Shown here one piece after another: positions 28,412-36,377 of a stretch of 64,000 nucleotides of DNA. Position numbers and translations under genes: made by a program. The notes beneath the pieces are model-generated. The model had not been told where the DNA came from. It was given only the letters and a program-made list of their open reading frames with translations, and did no database searches. Position 1 is the first letter of the stretch. Each line of letters begins with the position of its first letter. The DNA is from Mumia sp. ZJ1417 (lineage in GTDB: Bacteria > Actinomycetota > Actinomycetes > Propionibacteriales > Nocardioidaceae), in contig NZ_CP059901.1 in assembly GCF_014127285.1 (NCBI RefSeq), forward strand, positions 3,658,001 to 3,722,000, written 5' to 3'.

Positions 28412-29422
28412 ATGCCGGTGCTCCTCGCCGTCGACGCCGGTGGCACGTCCACGCGCGCGATCGTGGTGGACACCAGCGGCCGCACGCTCGGGTACGGGAG
28501 GGCCGGGGGCGGCAACCCGGTCTCGTCGGGTCCTGGCGAGGCGGCGGAGTCGTTGAGCACGGCGGTCCAGGGCGCGATCGCGGGAGCGGGCGCCGACCCC
28601 TCGACGATCGCCTCGACGACGATCGCGATGGCCGGGGCGGCGACGCACCTGGCGGCCGACGACCCCCGCAACCGGGTGCTCGTGGACGCGCTCGCCGCGT
28701 GCGGGATCCACGCGCCGCTCGCCCTGCGCTCCGACCTGCTGGCGATGTACTGCGCGGGGACTCCTGCGCTCGACGGCTACGCGATGGTCGCCGGGACGGG
28801 CGCCGCCGCGATCCGGGTCCGCGACGGGGTTGTCGAGCACGTCGTCGACGGCATGGGCTGGCTGCTCGGCGATGCCGGGTCGGGGTTCTCGATCGGGCAC
28901 GCGGTCACCCGCGCCGTGGTCGCCGACCTTGACGGCCGCGGACCGGCCACGCCGATGACACCGGCGCTGCTCGAGAGGCTCGGGCTCTCCGCGGCGGCCG
29001 GCACGGCGACCACGGCGACCGGACCACGGCTGCCGGTACTGGAGGAGCTCGTCGACGTCGTCTATGCGATGCGTCCGGTCCGCCTCGCCCAGTTCGCCCC
29101 GCTGGCCTTCGCCGACCCGGCGGACCCGGTCGCCCGCGCGATCGTGGACGAGACCACCACCGCCCTGTCGCGGACGATCGTCGCCGCCATCGATCAGGAC
29201 GTCGACGGTCCTCTCGTCCTCGGGGGCAGCGTCCTGCTCCGTCAGGAGACGGCGGCGCGGGCCGTCGAGAAGGCGTGGCGCGCCCGCGGGCGTACGGGCT
29301 CGGCGCACCTCGTCGAGGAGGGCACCGCGGGCGCCGCCGTCCTCGCCTTGCGCGAGAGCGGCGCGACCGTCGACGAAGCGGTCTTCGCGCGGGTCGTGCG
29401 CAGCCTCGCCGACCTACGCTGA
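28412..29422 (+). CDS. BadF/BadG-type ATPase, probable N-acetylglucosamine-like kinase
   Basis: 336 aa. The actin-like fold has phosphate-1 AVDAGGTST (6-14), phosphate-2 GTGAAAIR and a late adenosine loop VLGGSVLL. This matches eukaryotic-type GlcNAc kinases in the BcrAD/BadFG family, which phosphorylate an amino sugar after uptake. It is divergent from the RpiR regulator and sugar ABC operon. ATG 28412 is preferred because MPVLLAVDAGGT is the conserved start; the 12 codons upstream are not. The substrate is inferred from context. Confidence 0.85.
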   Translation: MPVLLAVDAGGTSTRAIVVDTSGRTLGYGRAGGGNPVSSGPGEAAESLSTAVQGAIAGAGADPSTIASTTIAMAGAATHLAADDPRNRVLVDALAACGIHAPLALRSDLLAMYCAGTPALDGYAMVAGTGAAAIRVRDGVVEHVVDGMGWLLGDAGSGFSIGHAVTRAVVADLDGRGPATPMTPALLERLGLSAAAGTATTATGPRLPVLEELVDVVYAMRPVRLAQFAPLAFADPADPVARAIVDETTTALSRTIVAAIDQDVDGPLVLGGSVLLRQETAARAVEKAWRARGRTGSAHLVEEGTAGAAVLALRESGATVDEAVFARVVRSLADLR

Positions 29423-30328
29423 CGCGGGGATGCCGGTCAGCGGCTTGCGCAACGCGACGAACGTACGGCCGAGCTCGGCGCCGACGGTCCGGGCATAGAA
29501 GTCGACCGGACCGACCCAGGCGATCTCGCAGGTCGTGCGCCCGGCGGCGAGGTAGTCCGACAGGCAGGCCCGCAGGAGCGCCGAGCCGACGCCTCGTCCG
29601 CGGGCCGTCGGGGACGAGCCCATCGGCCCGAACCAACCCGCCCGGTTGGTGTCGTACGCAGCGAAGCCGAGGTAGACGCCGTCCTCGACTGTCACGAAGC
29701 AGCTGACCGGCCGGCGCCGCAGCGCTCCCCCGGCCTCCGCGGCCCACGTCTCGCCCCACGTCTGCATCATCCACGCCTCGAACGCCGGCCACTCCTCAGG
29801 CGTCAGGCGGCGCATCGGCACCTTTGGCGGGGGCGGTTCGGTGATCAGGTCGCGGTGCGCCACGAGGTCGACGTCAAGGTTGGTCGCCACGGAGTCGCCG
29901 GGCGGTTCGTACCCGCAGGCGAGGAAGAACGCGGTCGCCTCGTGGTCGGCGGTGTCGACCCCCGGCCACCAGTACGCCGGTGCGCTGCCGCCGGCCTGGA
30001 GGTCAGTCGCACCGCGCGCACGCGCCGCGTCCTCGAGCGCGCTCAGGAGCAGCCTGCCAATGCCCGAACGCCGGTGACCGTCGGCCACGGCGACAACCTT
30101 CACGTACGCGCGCAGCGCCCCGTCGCGCTCGGCCACGCTCCCGAAGGCGGCGCCGACGAGCTCACCGTCGCGCTCGGCGAGGATGGCCAGGCCGTGGTCG
30201 TCCGGGTCACCCCACAGCAGCTTCTCGAGGCCGGCGCCATCGTCGCCCGCGTCGCGAGCGAGCCCAGCGCGCAGCAGGTCGAGGACGCGGGTGCGGTCGT
30301 CGGCGGCCGCGGGGAGCACCGTGATCAC
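29414..30328 (-). CDS. GNAT acetyltransferase with two tandem GNAT domains
   Basis: 304 aa from GTG 30328. The first GNAT domain has VVAVADGHRRSGIGRLLL (acetyl-CoA loop R/QxxGxG/A), the second has GSSPTARGRGVGSALLRACL; both loops look functional. Tandem GNAT proteins resemble mycothiol synthase in layout but key identity cannot be shown. The start is 5 bp after the DUF885 stop. Its stop lies inside the 3' end of the convergent kinase gene (9-bp overlap). Confidence 0.83.
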   Translation of the reverse strand: MITVLPAAADDRTRVLDLLRAGLARDAGDDGAGLEKLLWGDPDDHGLAILAERDGELVGAAFGSVAERDGALRAYVKVVAVADGHRRSGIGRLLLSALEDAARARGATDLQAGGSAPAYWWPGVDTADHEATAFFLACGYEPPGDSVATNLDVDLVAHRDLITEPPPPKVPMRRLTPEEWPAFEAWMMQTWGETWAAEAGGALRRRPVSCFVTVEDGVYLGFAAYDTNRAGWFGPMGSSPTARGRGVGSALLRACLSDYLAAGRTTCEIAWVGPVDFYARTVGAELGRTFVALRKPLTGIPASA

Positions 30329-30333
30329 GGCTG

Positions 30334-31998
30334 CTACTCCCCCAGCAGCGACCGACGCAGCGTGCCGAGCCCGATGCTGCCGACGGCGAGCGCGCGACGG
30401 TGGAAGTCCTTGAGATCCGCGCCGTCTGCGCCGTTGGCCGCGACCCAGTCGTCGCGCAGCTGCTCCCACAGCCGCTGCCCGACCTTGTACGAGGGCGCCT
30501 GACCGGGCCAGCCGAGGTAGCGGTTGACCTCGAACCGGACGAACGCCTCGCTCATGTTGACGTGCTCGAGCATGAACGGCAGCGCGTCGTCGCCGGTCCA
30601 GGGCCCGGAGCCGTCGGGCTTGGGCAGCCCGAGGTGCACCCCGAGGTCGACGACGACGCGCGCGGCGCGCATCCGCTGCCCGTCGAGCATGCCGAGACGG
30701 TCCGCAGGGTCGTCGAGGTAGCCGAGATCAGCCATCAGCCGCTCGGCGTACAGGGCCCAGCCCTCGCCGTGCCCGGAGTTCCAGTTGAGCCGGCGCCAGG
30801 CGTTGAGCTCGGCGCTGTTGTAGGTGGCGAGCCCGACCTGGAGGTGGTGCCCCGGCACGCCCTCGTGGTAGACGGTGGTGAGCTCACGCCACGTGTCGAA
30901 CTCCGTGACTCCCTCGGGCACGGACCACCACATCCGGCCCGGCCGCGAGAAGTCCTCCGTCGGCCCCGTGTAGTAGATGCCGCCTTCCTGCGTCGGCGCG
31001 ATCAGGCACTCCAGCGTGCGCAGCGGGTCGGGGATGTCGAAGTGCGTCGCCCCCAGCTCGAGGACGGCGCGGTCGCTCGCCGCCTGCATCCACTCGCGCA
31101 ACGCGTCGGTGCCGTGCAGGCGACGGGCCTCGTCCGCCTCGAGGTACGCGACGGCCTCGGCGACGGTGGCGCCCGGGAAGATCTGGTCGGCGACCACCTC
31201 CTGCTCGGCGACCATGCGCGCGAGCTCCTCGACGCCCCAGGCGTAGGTCTCGTCGAGGTCGATCTGCACGCCGACGAAGCCGCGCGACGCCAGCGCGTAG
31301 CGCTCCCGCCCCGCCGCGTCGTCGGTCGGCGCCACCGGGGCGAGCTCGTCGGACAGGAACGTCGCGAGCTCTCCGTACGCCTCGGCGGCCGCACGCGCCC
31401 CGCGCTCGAGGTCTGCACGCAGCCCCCCAGGCGCGGCGGGGTTCGCGACGAGGGCGCCGAAGAACCCGTCCGGCGCCGCGTAGGTGCGCGCCTGCTCCGC
31501 GACCTCACGGACCTGTCGTACGGCCGGGATGTCGCCTGCGGAGATGCCGGCGCGCAACGACGCGACGTATCCGCCGAGGGCTGTCGGAACGTTGCCGAGC
31601 CGCTTCGCGACGTGCTCCCAGTCGGCCTCGGACTCGGTCGGCATCAGGTCGAAGATCTCGCGGACGCTCTGCGCGGGCGACGCGATGACGTTGAGGTCGC
31701 GCCGCCAGTTGCCGGCGTCGTGCTGCTCCACCTCGAGCTCGAGCGTACGGATGAGCTCGTCGCGCGTGATCGCGTCGGTCTCGTCGCGCACCTCGGTCGT
31801 ACGGACGCGGGCGAGCGCCCGGCGCGCGGCCTCGGCGTGGGCCTCGGCGCCCTCGGGGGAGAAGTCGGTGTACTCCCCCTCGCGACCCGGCCGGCCGAGC
31901 TCGACGTGCAGCTCGGGGTTGAGATCGAGCATCTCGATGAGCCATGCGTCGGCGAGCTGGTCCATGGGCGTGGTCGTACGGGGGGTGGAGTCACTCAT
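30334..31998 (-). CDS. DUF885 family protein (putative metallopeptidase)
   Basis: 554 aa, standard for the family. HEGVPGHH in the second half is the DUF885 hallmark and resembles a zinc-binding motif; ARVVVDLGVHLG and NRYLGWPGQAPSYKVGQ are further conserved blocks. No signal peptide: the start is hydrophilic. Some members are annotated as peptidases, but activity is little characterised. A TACCTT hexamer 6 nt before ATG 31998 supports a leaderless start. The palindrome 32025-32097 lies where the -35 region would be. Confidence 0.88.
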   Translation of the reverse strand: MSDSTPRTTTPMDQLADAWLIEMLDLNPELHVELGRPGREGEYTDFSPEGAEAHAEAARRALARVRTTEVRDETDAITRDELIRTLELEVEQHDAGNWRRDLNVIASPAQSVREIFDLMPTESEADWEHVAKRLGNVPTALGGYVASLRAGISAGDIPAVRQVREVAEQARTYAAPDGFFGALVANPAAPGGLRADLERGARAAAEAYGELATFLSDELAPVAPTDDAAGRERYALASRGFVGVQIDLDETYAWGVEELARMVAEQEVVADQIFPGATVAEAVAYLEADEARRLHGTDALREWMQAASDRAVLELGATHFDIPDPLRTLECLIAPTQEGGIYYTGPTEDFSRPGRMWWSVPEGVTEFDTWRELTTVYHEGVPGHHLQVGLATYNSAELNAWRRLNWNSGHGEGWALYAERLMADLGYLDDPADRLGMLDGQRMRAARVVVDLGVHLGLPKPDGSGPWTGDDALPFMLEHVNMSEAFVRFEVNRYLGWPGQAPSYKVGQRLWEQLRDDWVAANGADGADLKDFHRRALAVGSIGLGTLRRSLLGE

Positions 31999-32004
31999 GG
32001 ACCG

Positions 32005-32010
32005 AAGGTA
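32005..32010 (-). promoter_or_regulatory. -10 hexamer TACCTT of the DUF885 gene
   Basis: Minus-strand TACCTT with 6 nt to ATG 31998. The -35 region (about 32028-32033) falls in the first arm of the palindromic element, so the element may have altered or supplied this promoter. Confidence 0.5.
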
Positions 32011-32024
32011 CCCACTCCCCCGCC

Positions 32025-32097
32025 CGCCCCACGATTTGCGCGGTTATCCACGTTGTTCGGCGTCGAACCGGTGGATGAGGCGTCAAATCGTGGGGCG
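32025..32097. repeat. Dispersed palindromic element, intergenic copy
   Basis: A 73-bp imperfect palindrome. Outer arms CGCCCCACGATTTG (32025-32038) and its exact complement (32084-32097) are continued inward by GGTTATCCAC opposite GTGGATGAGG, and the centre holds GTTCG-GCGT-CGAAC. A second element of almost equal size and with about 19 of 23 identical bases in the central half-arm (CGATT-TCCACGTT) lies at 57154-57225. The pair looks like one REP-like family. It separates the DUF885 promoter from the nrdB relic. Confidence 0.7.
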
Positions 32098-32127
32098 ACC
32101 TGGTTCGAAGGTGCCGACTTCTCCGTA

Positions 32128-32714
32128 CGGTCAACAAGGCGCTCGCGTTTGGCGTCTACCCGTACGTCAACGCCGCGGAGTGCCACCTCTATCTCGCGAA
32201 GCAGATGTGGGAGGAGGCGAACCACTGCATGTCGTTCGCGTATGCCTCTCACGTCGAGGTGCCGTCGATGGCGGCGAAGGAGGCGTTCGAGGTCCGTGAC
32301 ATCACGCGGATGACCGAGCAGACCCGCGCCCTCACGACCACCGCAGGCAAGCAGGACTTCGTCCGCAACCTCATCGCGTAAAACGTGATCCTGGAGGGCA
32401 CTGGATCGTGCGTGACGAGAGCCTGCGCCTGAAGTTCGGGATCAACCTCATCCTCACCGTGCTCGACGAGAACCCCGATGTGGCGACGCCTGAGTTCGCC
32501 GACGAGATCCGGCAGATGATCCTCGATGCGGTGGAGATGGAGGAGGCGTACAACCGCGACCTGCTGCCCGGCGGGATCCTCGGGCTCAATTCGAGCCGCA
32601 CTACCGCGCCGCGAATCAAGCGAAGTGGATGGCGACCGCGAACGACTCCTTGCAGCTGGTGAACTCTTCGAGTCGACCAACACCTCGTACGAGGTCAACG
32701 CGCGGGCGCACTGA
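32128..32714 (+). pseudogene. nrdB: Decayed ribonucleotide reductase small subunit (NrdB/R2) relic
   Basis: Conceptual fragments read in order VNKALAFGVYPYV, LYLAKQMWEEANHCMSFAY, then SHVEVPSMAAKEAFEVRDI, KQDFVRNLIA-stop-NVILEG, VRDESLRLKFGINLILTVLD, EIRQMILDAVEMEEAYNRDL, LPGGILGLN, FEPHYRAANQAKWMATANDS and FESTNTSYEVNARAH with a genuine stop. These follow the R2 family. Compared with intact R2 proteins I see at least three segment losses (after MSFAY, after LEG, after LGLN), a TAA in place of a Tyr codon near 32380, a frame change at the second join, and a one-base loss before FESTNT. The N-terminal half, including some iron ligands, is absent. No protein can be made. Confidence 0.85.
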
Positions 32715-32739
32715 TGAGTGCTGGGCGCACAGCACCACC

Positions 32740-32745
32740 TAGCCT
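32740..32745 (+). promoter_or_regulatory. -10 hexamer TAGCCT of the GNAT gene
   Basis: TAGCCT with 6 nt to ATG 32752 and no ribosome-binding site; it lies 25 bp after the end of the nrdB relic. Confidence 0.55.
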
Positions 32746-32751
32746 GACGGG

Positions 32752-33228
32752 ATGACCCCGCAGCTGCGTCCCGCCCGCACGGAGGACGCAGCGGCGGTCG
32801 CGGCGATCTGGCACGAAGGCTGGGGAGACGGGCACCTCGGCCAGGTCCCGGAGGCGCTGGTCGCCGCGCGGACACGGGCGTCGTTCGAGGAACGGTCGCT
32901 CGCGCGCGTGCCTGACACGACCGTCGCGGTGGTCGGGGACGACGTGGCGGGGTTCGTCATGGTCGCCGGCGACGAGGTCGAGCAGGTGTACGTCGACCGC
33001 GCGTTCCGTGGCAGCGACGTGGCATCGGCCCTGCTCGCGGAGGCCGAGCGTCGGGTCGCGGCGGCGGGAAACCCACAGGCGTGGCTCGCGGTGGCCCCGG
33101 GCAACGCGCGGGCGCGCCGCTTCTACGAGCGGTGCGGGTGGATCGACGCCGAAGGCTTCGCGTACGAGGCGGAGGTGGCCGGCGGGCGGTTCGCAGTGCT
33201 GTGCCGCCGGTACGTGAAGGACGTCTGA
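32752..33228 (+). CDS. GNAT family N-acetyltransferase
   Basis: 158 aa, one GNAT domain. The opening LRPARTEDAAAVAAIWHEGW is the alpha1 region, QVYVDRAFRGSDVASALLAEAE is the acetyl-CoA loop (somewhat degenerate, RGSDVA instead of RGxGxG/A) and APGNARARRFYERCGW is the typical C-terminal motif. The acceptor is unknown. Transcribed on its own from a leaderless promoter, 31 bp ahead of the MDMPI-like gene. Confidence 0.86.
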   Translation: MTPQLRPARTEDAAAVAAIWHEGWGDGHLGQVPEALVAARTRASFEERSLARVPDTTVAVVGDDVAGFVMVAGDEVEQVYVDRAFRGSDVASALLAEAERRVAAAGNPQAWLAVAPGNARARRFYERCGWIDAEGFAYEAEVAGGRFAVLCRRYVKDV

Positions 33229-33245
33229 GCTCCGCCCCGCACGCC

Positions 33246-33251
33246 TAGGAT
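33246..33251 (+). promoter_or_regulatory. -10 hexamer TAGGAT of the MDMPI-like gene
   Basis: TAGGAT with 8 nt to ATG 33260, suggesting separate leaderless transcription from the GNAT gene that ends at 33228. Confidence 0.5.
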
Positions 33252-33259
33252 CGCGTGTC

Positions 33260-33895
33260 ATGGATCCACGAGATGCCGCGTTCGTGACCGCCGCCCACAT
33301 CGCCGCTGCTCTCCTCACGCGGCCCGAGGTCGCAGCGAAGTGGGGCGAACCGAGCGCGTTGCCGAGGATGACGGTGGGGATGCTCGCGTGCCACCTCGGG
33401 CGGCAGACCGTCGCTGCCGGTGACCTCCTTGGGGTCGACGGCGCCACGTCACCGCTGCCGGACACGGCCGAGCACTACCGTCGTGCCGCGTGGGTGACCG
33501 CGACGAGCCTCGACGACCCCGCGCACGACCGCACGCGCGACGAGCAGGAGGCGGCCCTTGGCTTCGAAGCGCTTGAGGTCCGATGCGCTGCGGCGCTCGC
33601 GAACGTCGAGCGGCTCCTCGAGGACGGCGAGGTCGCTGACGTGGTCGCGATCCCGTGGCAGGGCTGGAGCCTGACGCGCTCCGACTTCCTGCTGACGCGG
33701 ATGCTCGAGATCGTCGTCCACACCGACGACCTCGCCCGCAGCATCGACCTGCCGACGCCTGAGTTCCCCGACGACGCCTATCTGCCGGTCGTCTATCTCC
33801 TCGTCCAGCTCGCCGCCGAGCGCCACGGGCAGGCGGCGCTCACCAGCGCGCTGACGCGGAGCGAGCGGATGCCGGAGGCGATCAGCGCGTTCTGA
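33260..33895 (+). CDS. Maleylpyruvate isomerase-type (MDMPI_N/DinB-like) mycothiol-dependent protein
   Basis: 211 aa. The four-helix DinB-like domain has LACHLGRQ (metal His), and LLTRMLEIVVHTDDLARS carries the HxxD-type motif that supplies the other metal ligands in the mycothiol-dependent family. Such proteins use mycothiol, the main thiol of actinobacteria, in isomerisation or detoxification. The specific reaction is unknown. The last 14 bp overlap the convergent DUF2809 gene. Confidence 0.84.
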   Translation: MDPRDAAFVTAAHIAAALLTRPEVAAKWGEPSALPRMTVGMLACHLGRQTVAAGDLLGVDGATSPLPDTAEHYRRAAWVTATSLDDPAHDRTRDEQEAALGFEALEVRCAAALANVERLLEDGEVADVVAIPWQGWSLTRSDFLLTRMLEIVVHTDDLARSIDLPTPEFPDDAYLPVVYLLVQLAAERHGQAALTSALTRSERMPEAISAF

Positions 33896-34256
33896 GCTGC
33901 CCGACAACGCTGCAGAGCACGCCGCCGACGGCCGCCCCTACGGCGTACCGAAGCAGGTCAGGCGCCCAGAACGTTGTCCCCAGCACGAGCCGTGCGGCTG
34001 GCACGTGCTCCGCCACCGCGACCGGGATGCCGGTGAGCTGGAAGAGCTCGACGGCGACGCACACCGCGAACCCGACGAGCGCAGCCACGGGCGGCGGCGT
34101 AGTTGGCCGGACCGCCACCACGAGCAAGACGACCAGGGTCGCGTAGAGCGCGTCACCGGCTGGTCCCGCAATCGGTGCGGGAAGGACGGCTCGTGCGGCC
34201 AGCCCAGCCGCGACCACACCGAAGATGGCGACGGACATCGCGGTTCGAGGACTCAT
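33882..34256 (-). CDS. DUF2809 family small membrane protein
   Basis: 124 aa with four hydrophobic segments; AVCVAVELFQLTGIP and WAPDLLRYAVGAAVGG are the conserved DUF2809 blocks. Role unknown. The 3' end overlaps the MDMPI-like gene by 14 bp on the other strand. ATG 34256 is preceded at 9 nt by TAACAT. Confidence 0.83.
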   Translation of the reverse strand: MSPRTAMSVAIFGVVAAGLAARAVLPAPIAGPAGDALYATLVVLLVVAVRPTTPPPVAALVGFAVCVAVELFQLTGIPVAVAEHVPAARLVLGTTFWAPDLLRYAVGAAVGGVLCSVVGQLRTR

Positions 34257-34265
34257 CGGGTCGAG

Positions 34266-34271
34266 ATGTTA
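34266..34271 (-). promoter_or_regulatory. -10 hexamer TAACAT of the DUF2809 gene
   Basis: Minus-strand TAACAT, 9 nt from ATG 34256, the longest spacing among the leaderless candidates here. Confidence 0.4.
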
Positions 34272-34300
34272 GGCGGGCCAGGGGTCGCGGCGCTTGTGCT

Positions 34301-34331
34301 TCGATCGGTGCTCCCCGGTGACACCGATCGA
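34301..34331 (-). terminator. Hairpin after the FhuF-like gene
   Basis: A perfect 10-bp stem TCGATCGGTG/CACCGATCGA around an 11-nt loop lies 13 bp downstream of the FhuF-like stop on the minus strand and upstream of the DUF2809 promoter. No T-tract follows. Confidence 0.55.
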
Positions 34332-34344
34332 CCGCACACGGGGC

Positions 34345-34998
34345 TCACTGGGGTTGGGTGAGGACGCAGTCGCCGCAGTAGCCGCCGCCCGGGACGCGGT
34401 AGTAGAGGCAGCACGACCTGCGTACGAACCTGCCTCGTACGACGTCACCGGTGCCGGCGAACGGGGCGCGGGCGAGAACCGCCGACGCGTACGTGGCGGC
34501 TGACGGCGCGAGCTGTGGATGCATGGAGCGGAGCGCGGCCACCGCTCCGAAGAGTGCCGACGTCGCGTTGCCCCACAGGACCGTGCGCGACAACGCGAAG
34601 CCCGTGGCGAACCGCTCGACGAGCGGCGTGAGCATCTCACCCGGGTCGACGGCACGCGCGTGCGGCTCAACCGCCAACGGCCACGGGCCGGTCTCGAACG
34701 GACGCCACCACGTCGCGTCGAGCGTCACTGGCGGTGCCGGCACGCCGAGCGCGGCGGCGCCAACCGCGGGCGAGAGCAGCCGTGAGAACAATCCGAGCGC
34801 CACCGTCGATGCGGCGACCCGCTCCTCGACGTCGGTCCCGCCGAGGGCCTCCCGCGTGGAGACGACCCGCTCCTCCAGCGAGCCCGGCGTGAGCAGGTCC
34901 GTGAGCGGTTGCCACCCCGCGGCCGCTGGGTCGGCCGGGAGTGCGTCGACCGCGAAGTACGGGCCGAGCGACGACACGCCCCCCGTACGAAAGCTCAC
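34345..34998 (-). CDS. FhuF-like (2Fe-2S) ferric-siderophore reductase family protein
   Basis: 217 aa from GTG 34998. The C-terminus CCLYYRVPGGGYCGDC is the FhuF-type 2Fe-2S motif (C-C-x10-C-x2-C); the rest is the helical FhuF domain. FhuF proteins reduce ferric siderophores in the cytosol. GTG 34998 overlaps the methyltransferase stop as GTGA, so the two are co-translated. No siderophore importer or Fur-type site is evident nearby. Confidence 0.85.
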   Translation of the reverse strand: MSFRTGGVSSLGPYFAVDALPADPAAAGWQPLTDLLTPGSLEERVVSTREALGGTDVEERVAASTVALGLFSRLLSPAVGAAALGVPAPPVTLDATWWRPFETGPWPLAVEPHARAVDPGEMLTPLVERFATGFALSRTVLWGNATSALFGAVAALRSMHPQLAPSAATYASAVLARAPFAGTGDVVRGRFVRRSCCLYYRVPGGGYCGDCVLTQPQ

Positions 34999-35585
34999 TG
35001 CGGCACGCGCAGCAGCGTGACCGCGAAGTCCGCCGTGTCGTCGTACGGCACGAGGTCCCACGTCGCGAACCGCTGCTCGACCTCCAGCCCGACGGCTTCC
35101 GCGTCCGCGTCGAGCGCTTCGACCCCGTACGGCCGGTCGGTCCGGAAGCCGAGCACGATCCGGCCGCCGGGGCGTATGTGCGCCCGCAGCCGCTCGAGCA
35201 CGGCGCGCTCCGAACCGGGCGCGAGGAACACCATGACATTGCCGGCAACGACGGCGAGGTCGAACGGGTCACCGGGGAGGTCGAGCGTGGCGAGATCGGC
35301 GACCTGCCACGTCGGACCCGGATGATCGTGCGCGGCGGCCTCGATGAGCGCCGGGTCGACGTCGACGCCGACCACGTCGTGGCCTGCCGCGTACAGGCGC
35401 GACCCCACGCGGCCCGGGCCGCACCCGCCGTCGAGGATCCGGGAACCTGGCGGGACGAGCGCGTTCACGAGCCGCGCCTCACCGCCGAGGTCCGCACCCT
35501 CGCGCTCCATCGTGCGGAAGCGCTCGATGTACCACTGCGAGTGGCCGTCGGAGGTCTCGCTGAACCAGCGCGGTGTCGAGGTCAT
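34995..35585 (-). CDS. Class I SAM-dependent methyltransferase
   Basis: 196 aa. Motif I ILDGGCGPGRVG binds SAM, VVGVDVDPALIEAA is motif II and DLAVVAGNVMVFL motif IV. The substrate is unknown. ATG 35585 has GGAGG a few bases upstream; the frame runs further but the upstream part is unlike the family. Co-translation with the FhuF-like gene is an odd pairing that could suggest modification of a metallophore or small metabolite, which is speculation. Confidence 0.85.
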   Translation of the reverse strand: MTSTPRWFSETSDGHSQWYIERFRTMEREGADLGGEARLVNALVPPGSRILDGGCGPGRVGSRLYAAGHDVVGVDVDPALIEAAAHDHPGPTWQVADLATLDLPGDPFDLAVVAGNVMVFLAPGSERAVLERLRAHIRPGGRIVLGFRTDRPYGVEALDADAEAVGLEVEQRFATWDLVPYDDTADFAVTLLRVPQ

Positions 35586-35705
35586 GCCTCCATCCTGCCT
35601 CGCGCGCTCGACCCACCGCCGCGCGCGTCGGTTGCTCGGTGGCCACGCGAGTCGGGCGCGGTGACCACACACGCGCCAGAGCTCCGCCGGCGCCACGGCG
35701 CTCGC

Positions 35706-36299
35706 TCAGCCGGCCTCCGGCGGGAGGAGCAACGAGCGGATCGTGGCGGTGAACGCGTGCACGTCGATGGTCGGGTCGAGCGAACGCTGCGCCCCCATGC
35801 CGATCCCGAGGCTCAGGAGCGCCAGCGCGACCTGGTCGGCGGGCAGCACGAGCCGCATCCCCGTACGGCGCCCGATCTCGAGCAGCAGTGCCGCGATCGC
35901 CTCGCGGATCTGGACGTGCCGGGCGGCGAGCTCGGTCGCCACGAACGGGCTCGTCCGCACCACCGCGGCGAACTCGACCTCCAACGCGGTCCAACGCGGC
36001 TGCCCGAGCCGTACCTTCAGCCAGCCCTCGAGGCCGTTGATCGCGTCGTCGTACGTGGTAGCGACCCCCACGGCCTCCACGACCTCGGCCACCATCTCGC
36101 GGTGGATCTCGTCCAGGACGGCGAGCCCGAGCTCCTCCTTGCTCTTGAAGTTGGAGTAGACCGCCCCCTTGGAGAAGCCGGCCTCGAGCGCCACCCGATC
36201 CAGGCTCGTCGCACCGTAGCCGTCGTCGAGGAAGAGGGTGCGCGCCGTCGCCACCAGCGCCGTGCGCGTCATCGCCTGACGTTCTGCCCGAGTGGACAT
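35706..36299 (-). CDS. TetR family transcriptional regulator
   Basis: 197 aa. N-terminal HTH TSLDRVALEAGFSKGAVYSNFKSKEEL (about 31-57, read in two parts: recognition helix is KGAVYSNF) followed by a ligand-binding helical domain (YDDAINGLEGWL). It is divergent from the BVMO-P450 operon; a 9+5+9 palindrome lies between them and abuts the BVMO start, so repression of that operon is likely. The inducer is probably the hydrophobic substrate of the pathway. Confidence 0.92.
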   Translation of the reverse strand: MSTRAERQAMTRTALVATARTLFLDDGYGATSLDRVALEAGFSKGAVYSNFKSKEELGLAVLDEIHREMVAEVVEAVGVATTYDDAINGLEGWLKVRLGQPRWTALEVEFAAVVRTSPFVATELAARHVQIREAIAALLLEIGRRTGMRLVLPADQVALALLSLGIGMGAQRSLDPTIDVHAFTATIRSLLLPPEAG

Positions 36300-36349
36300 C
36301 GAACCCCTCTCGCGAAAAAAGAATATGACATCAAGAGTGTTGCATCCAG

Positions 36350-36372
36350 CTCAGATACCATTAGTATCTGAG
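36350..36372. promoter_or_regulatory. Probable TetR operator: 9-5-9 perfect palindrome
   Basis: CTCAGATAC (36350-36358), spacer CATTA, GTATCTGAG (36364-36372), perfect arms. It ends 5 bp before the BVMO ATG, so a bound repressor would cover the transcription and translation start. It is AT-richer than its surroundings. Confidence 0.75.
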
Positions 36373-36377
36373 CCGTG

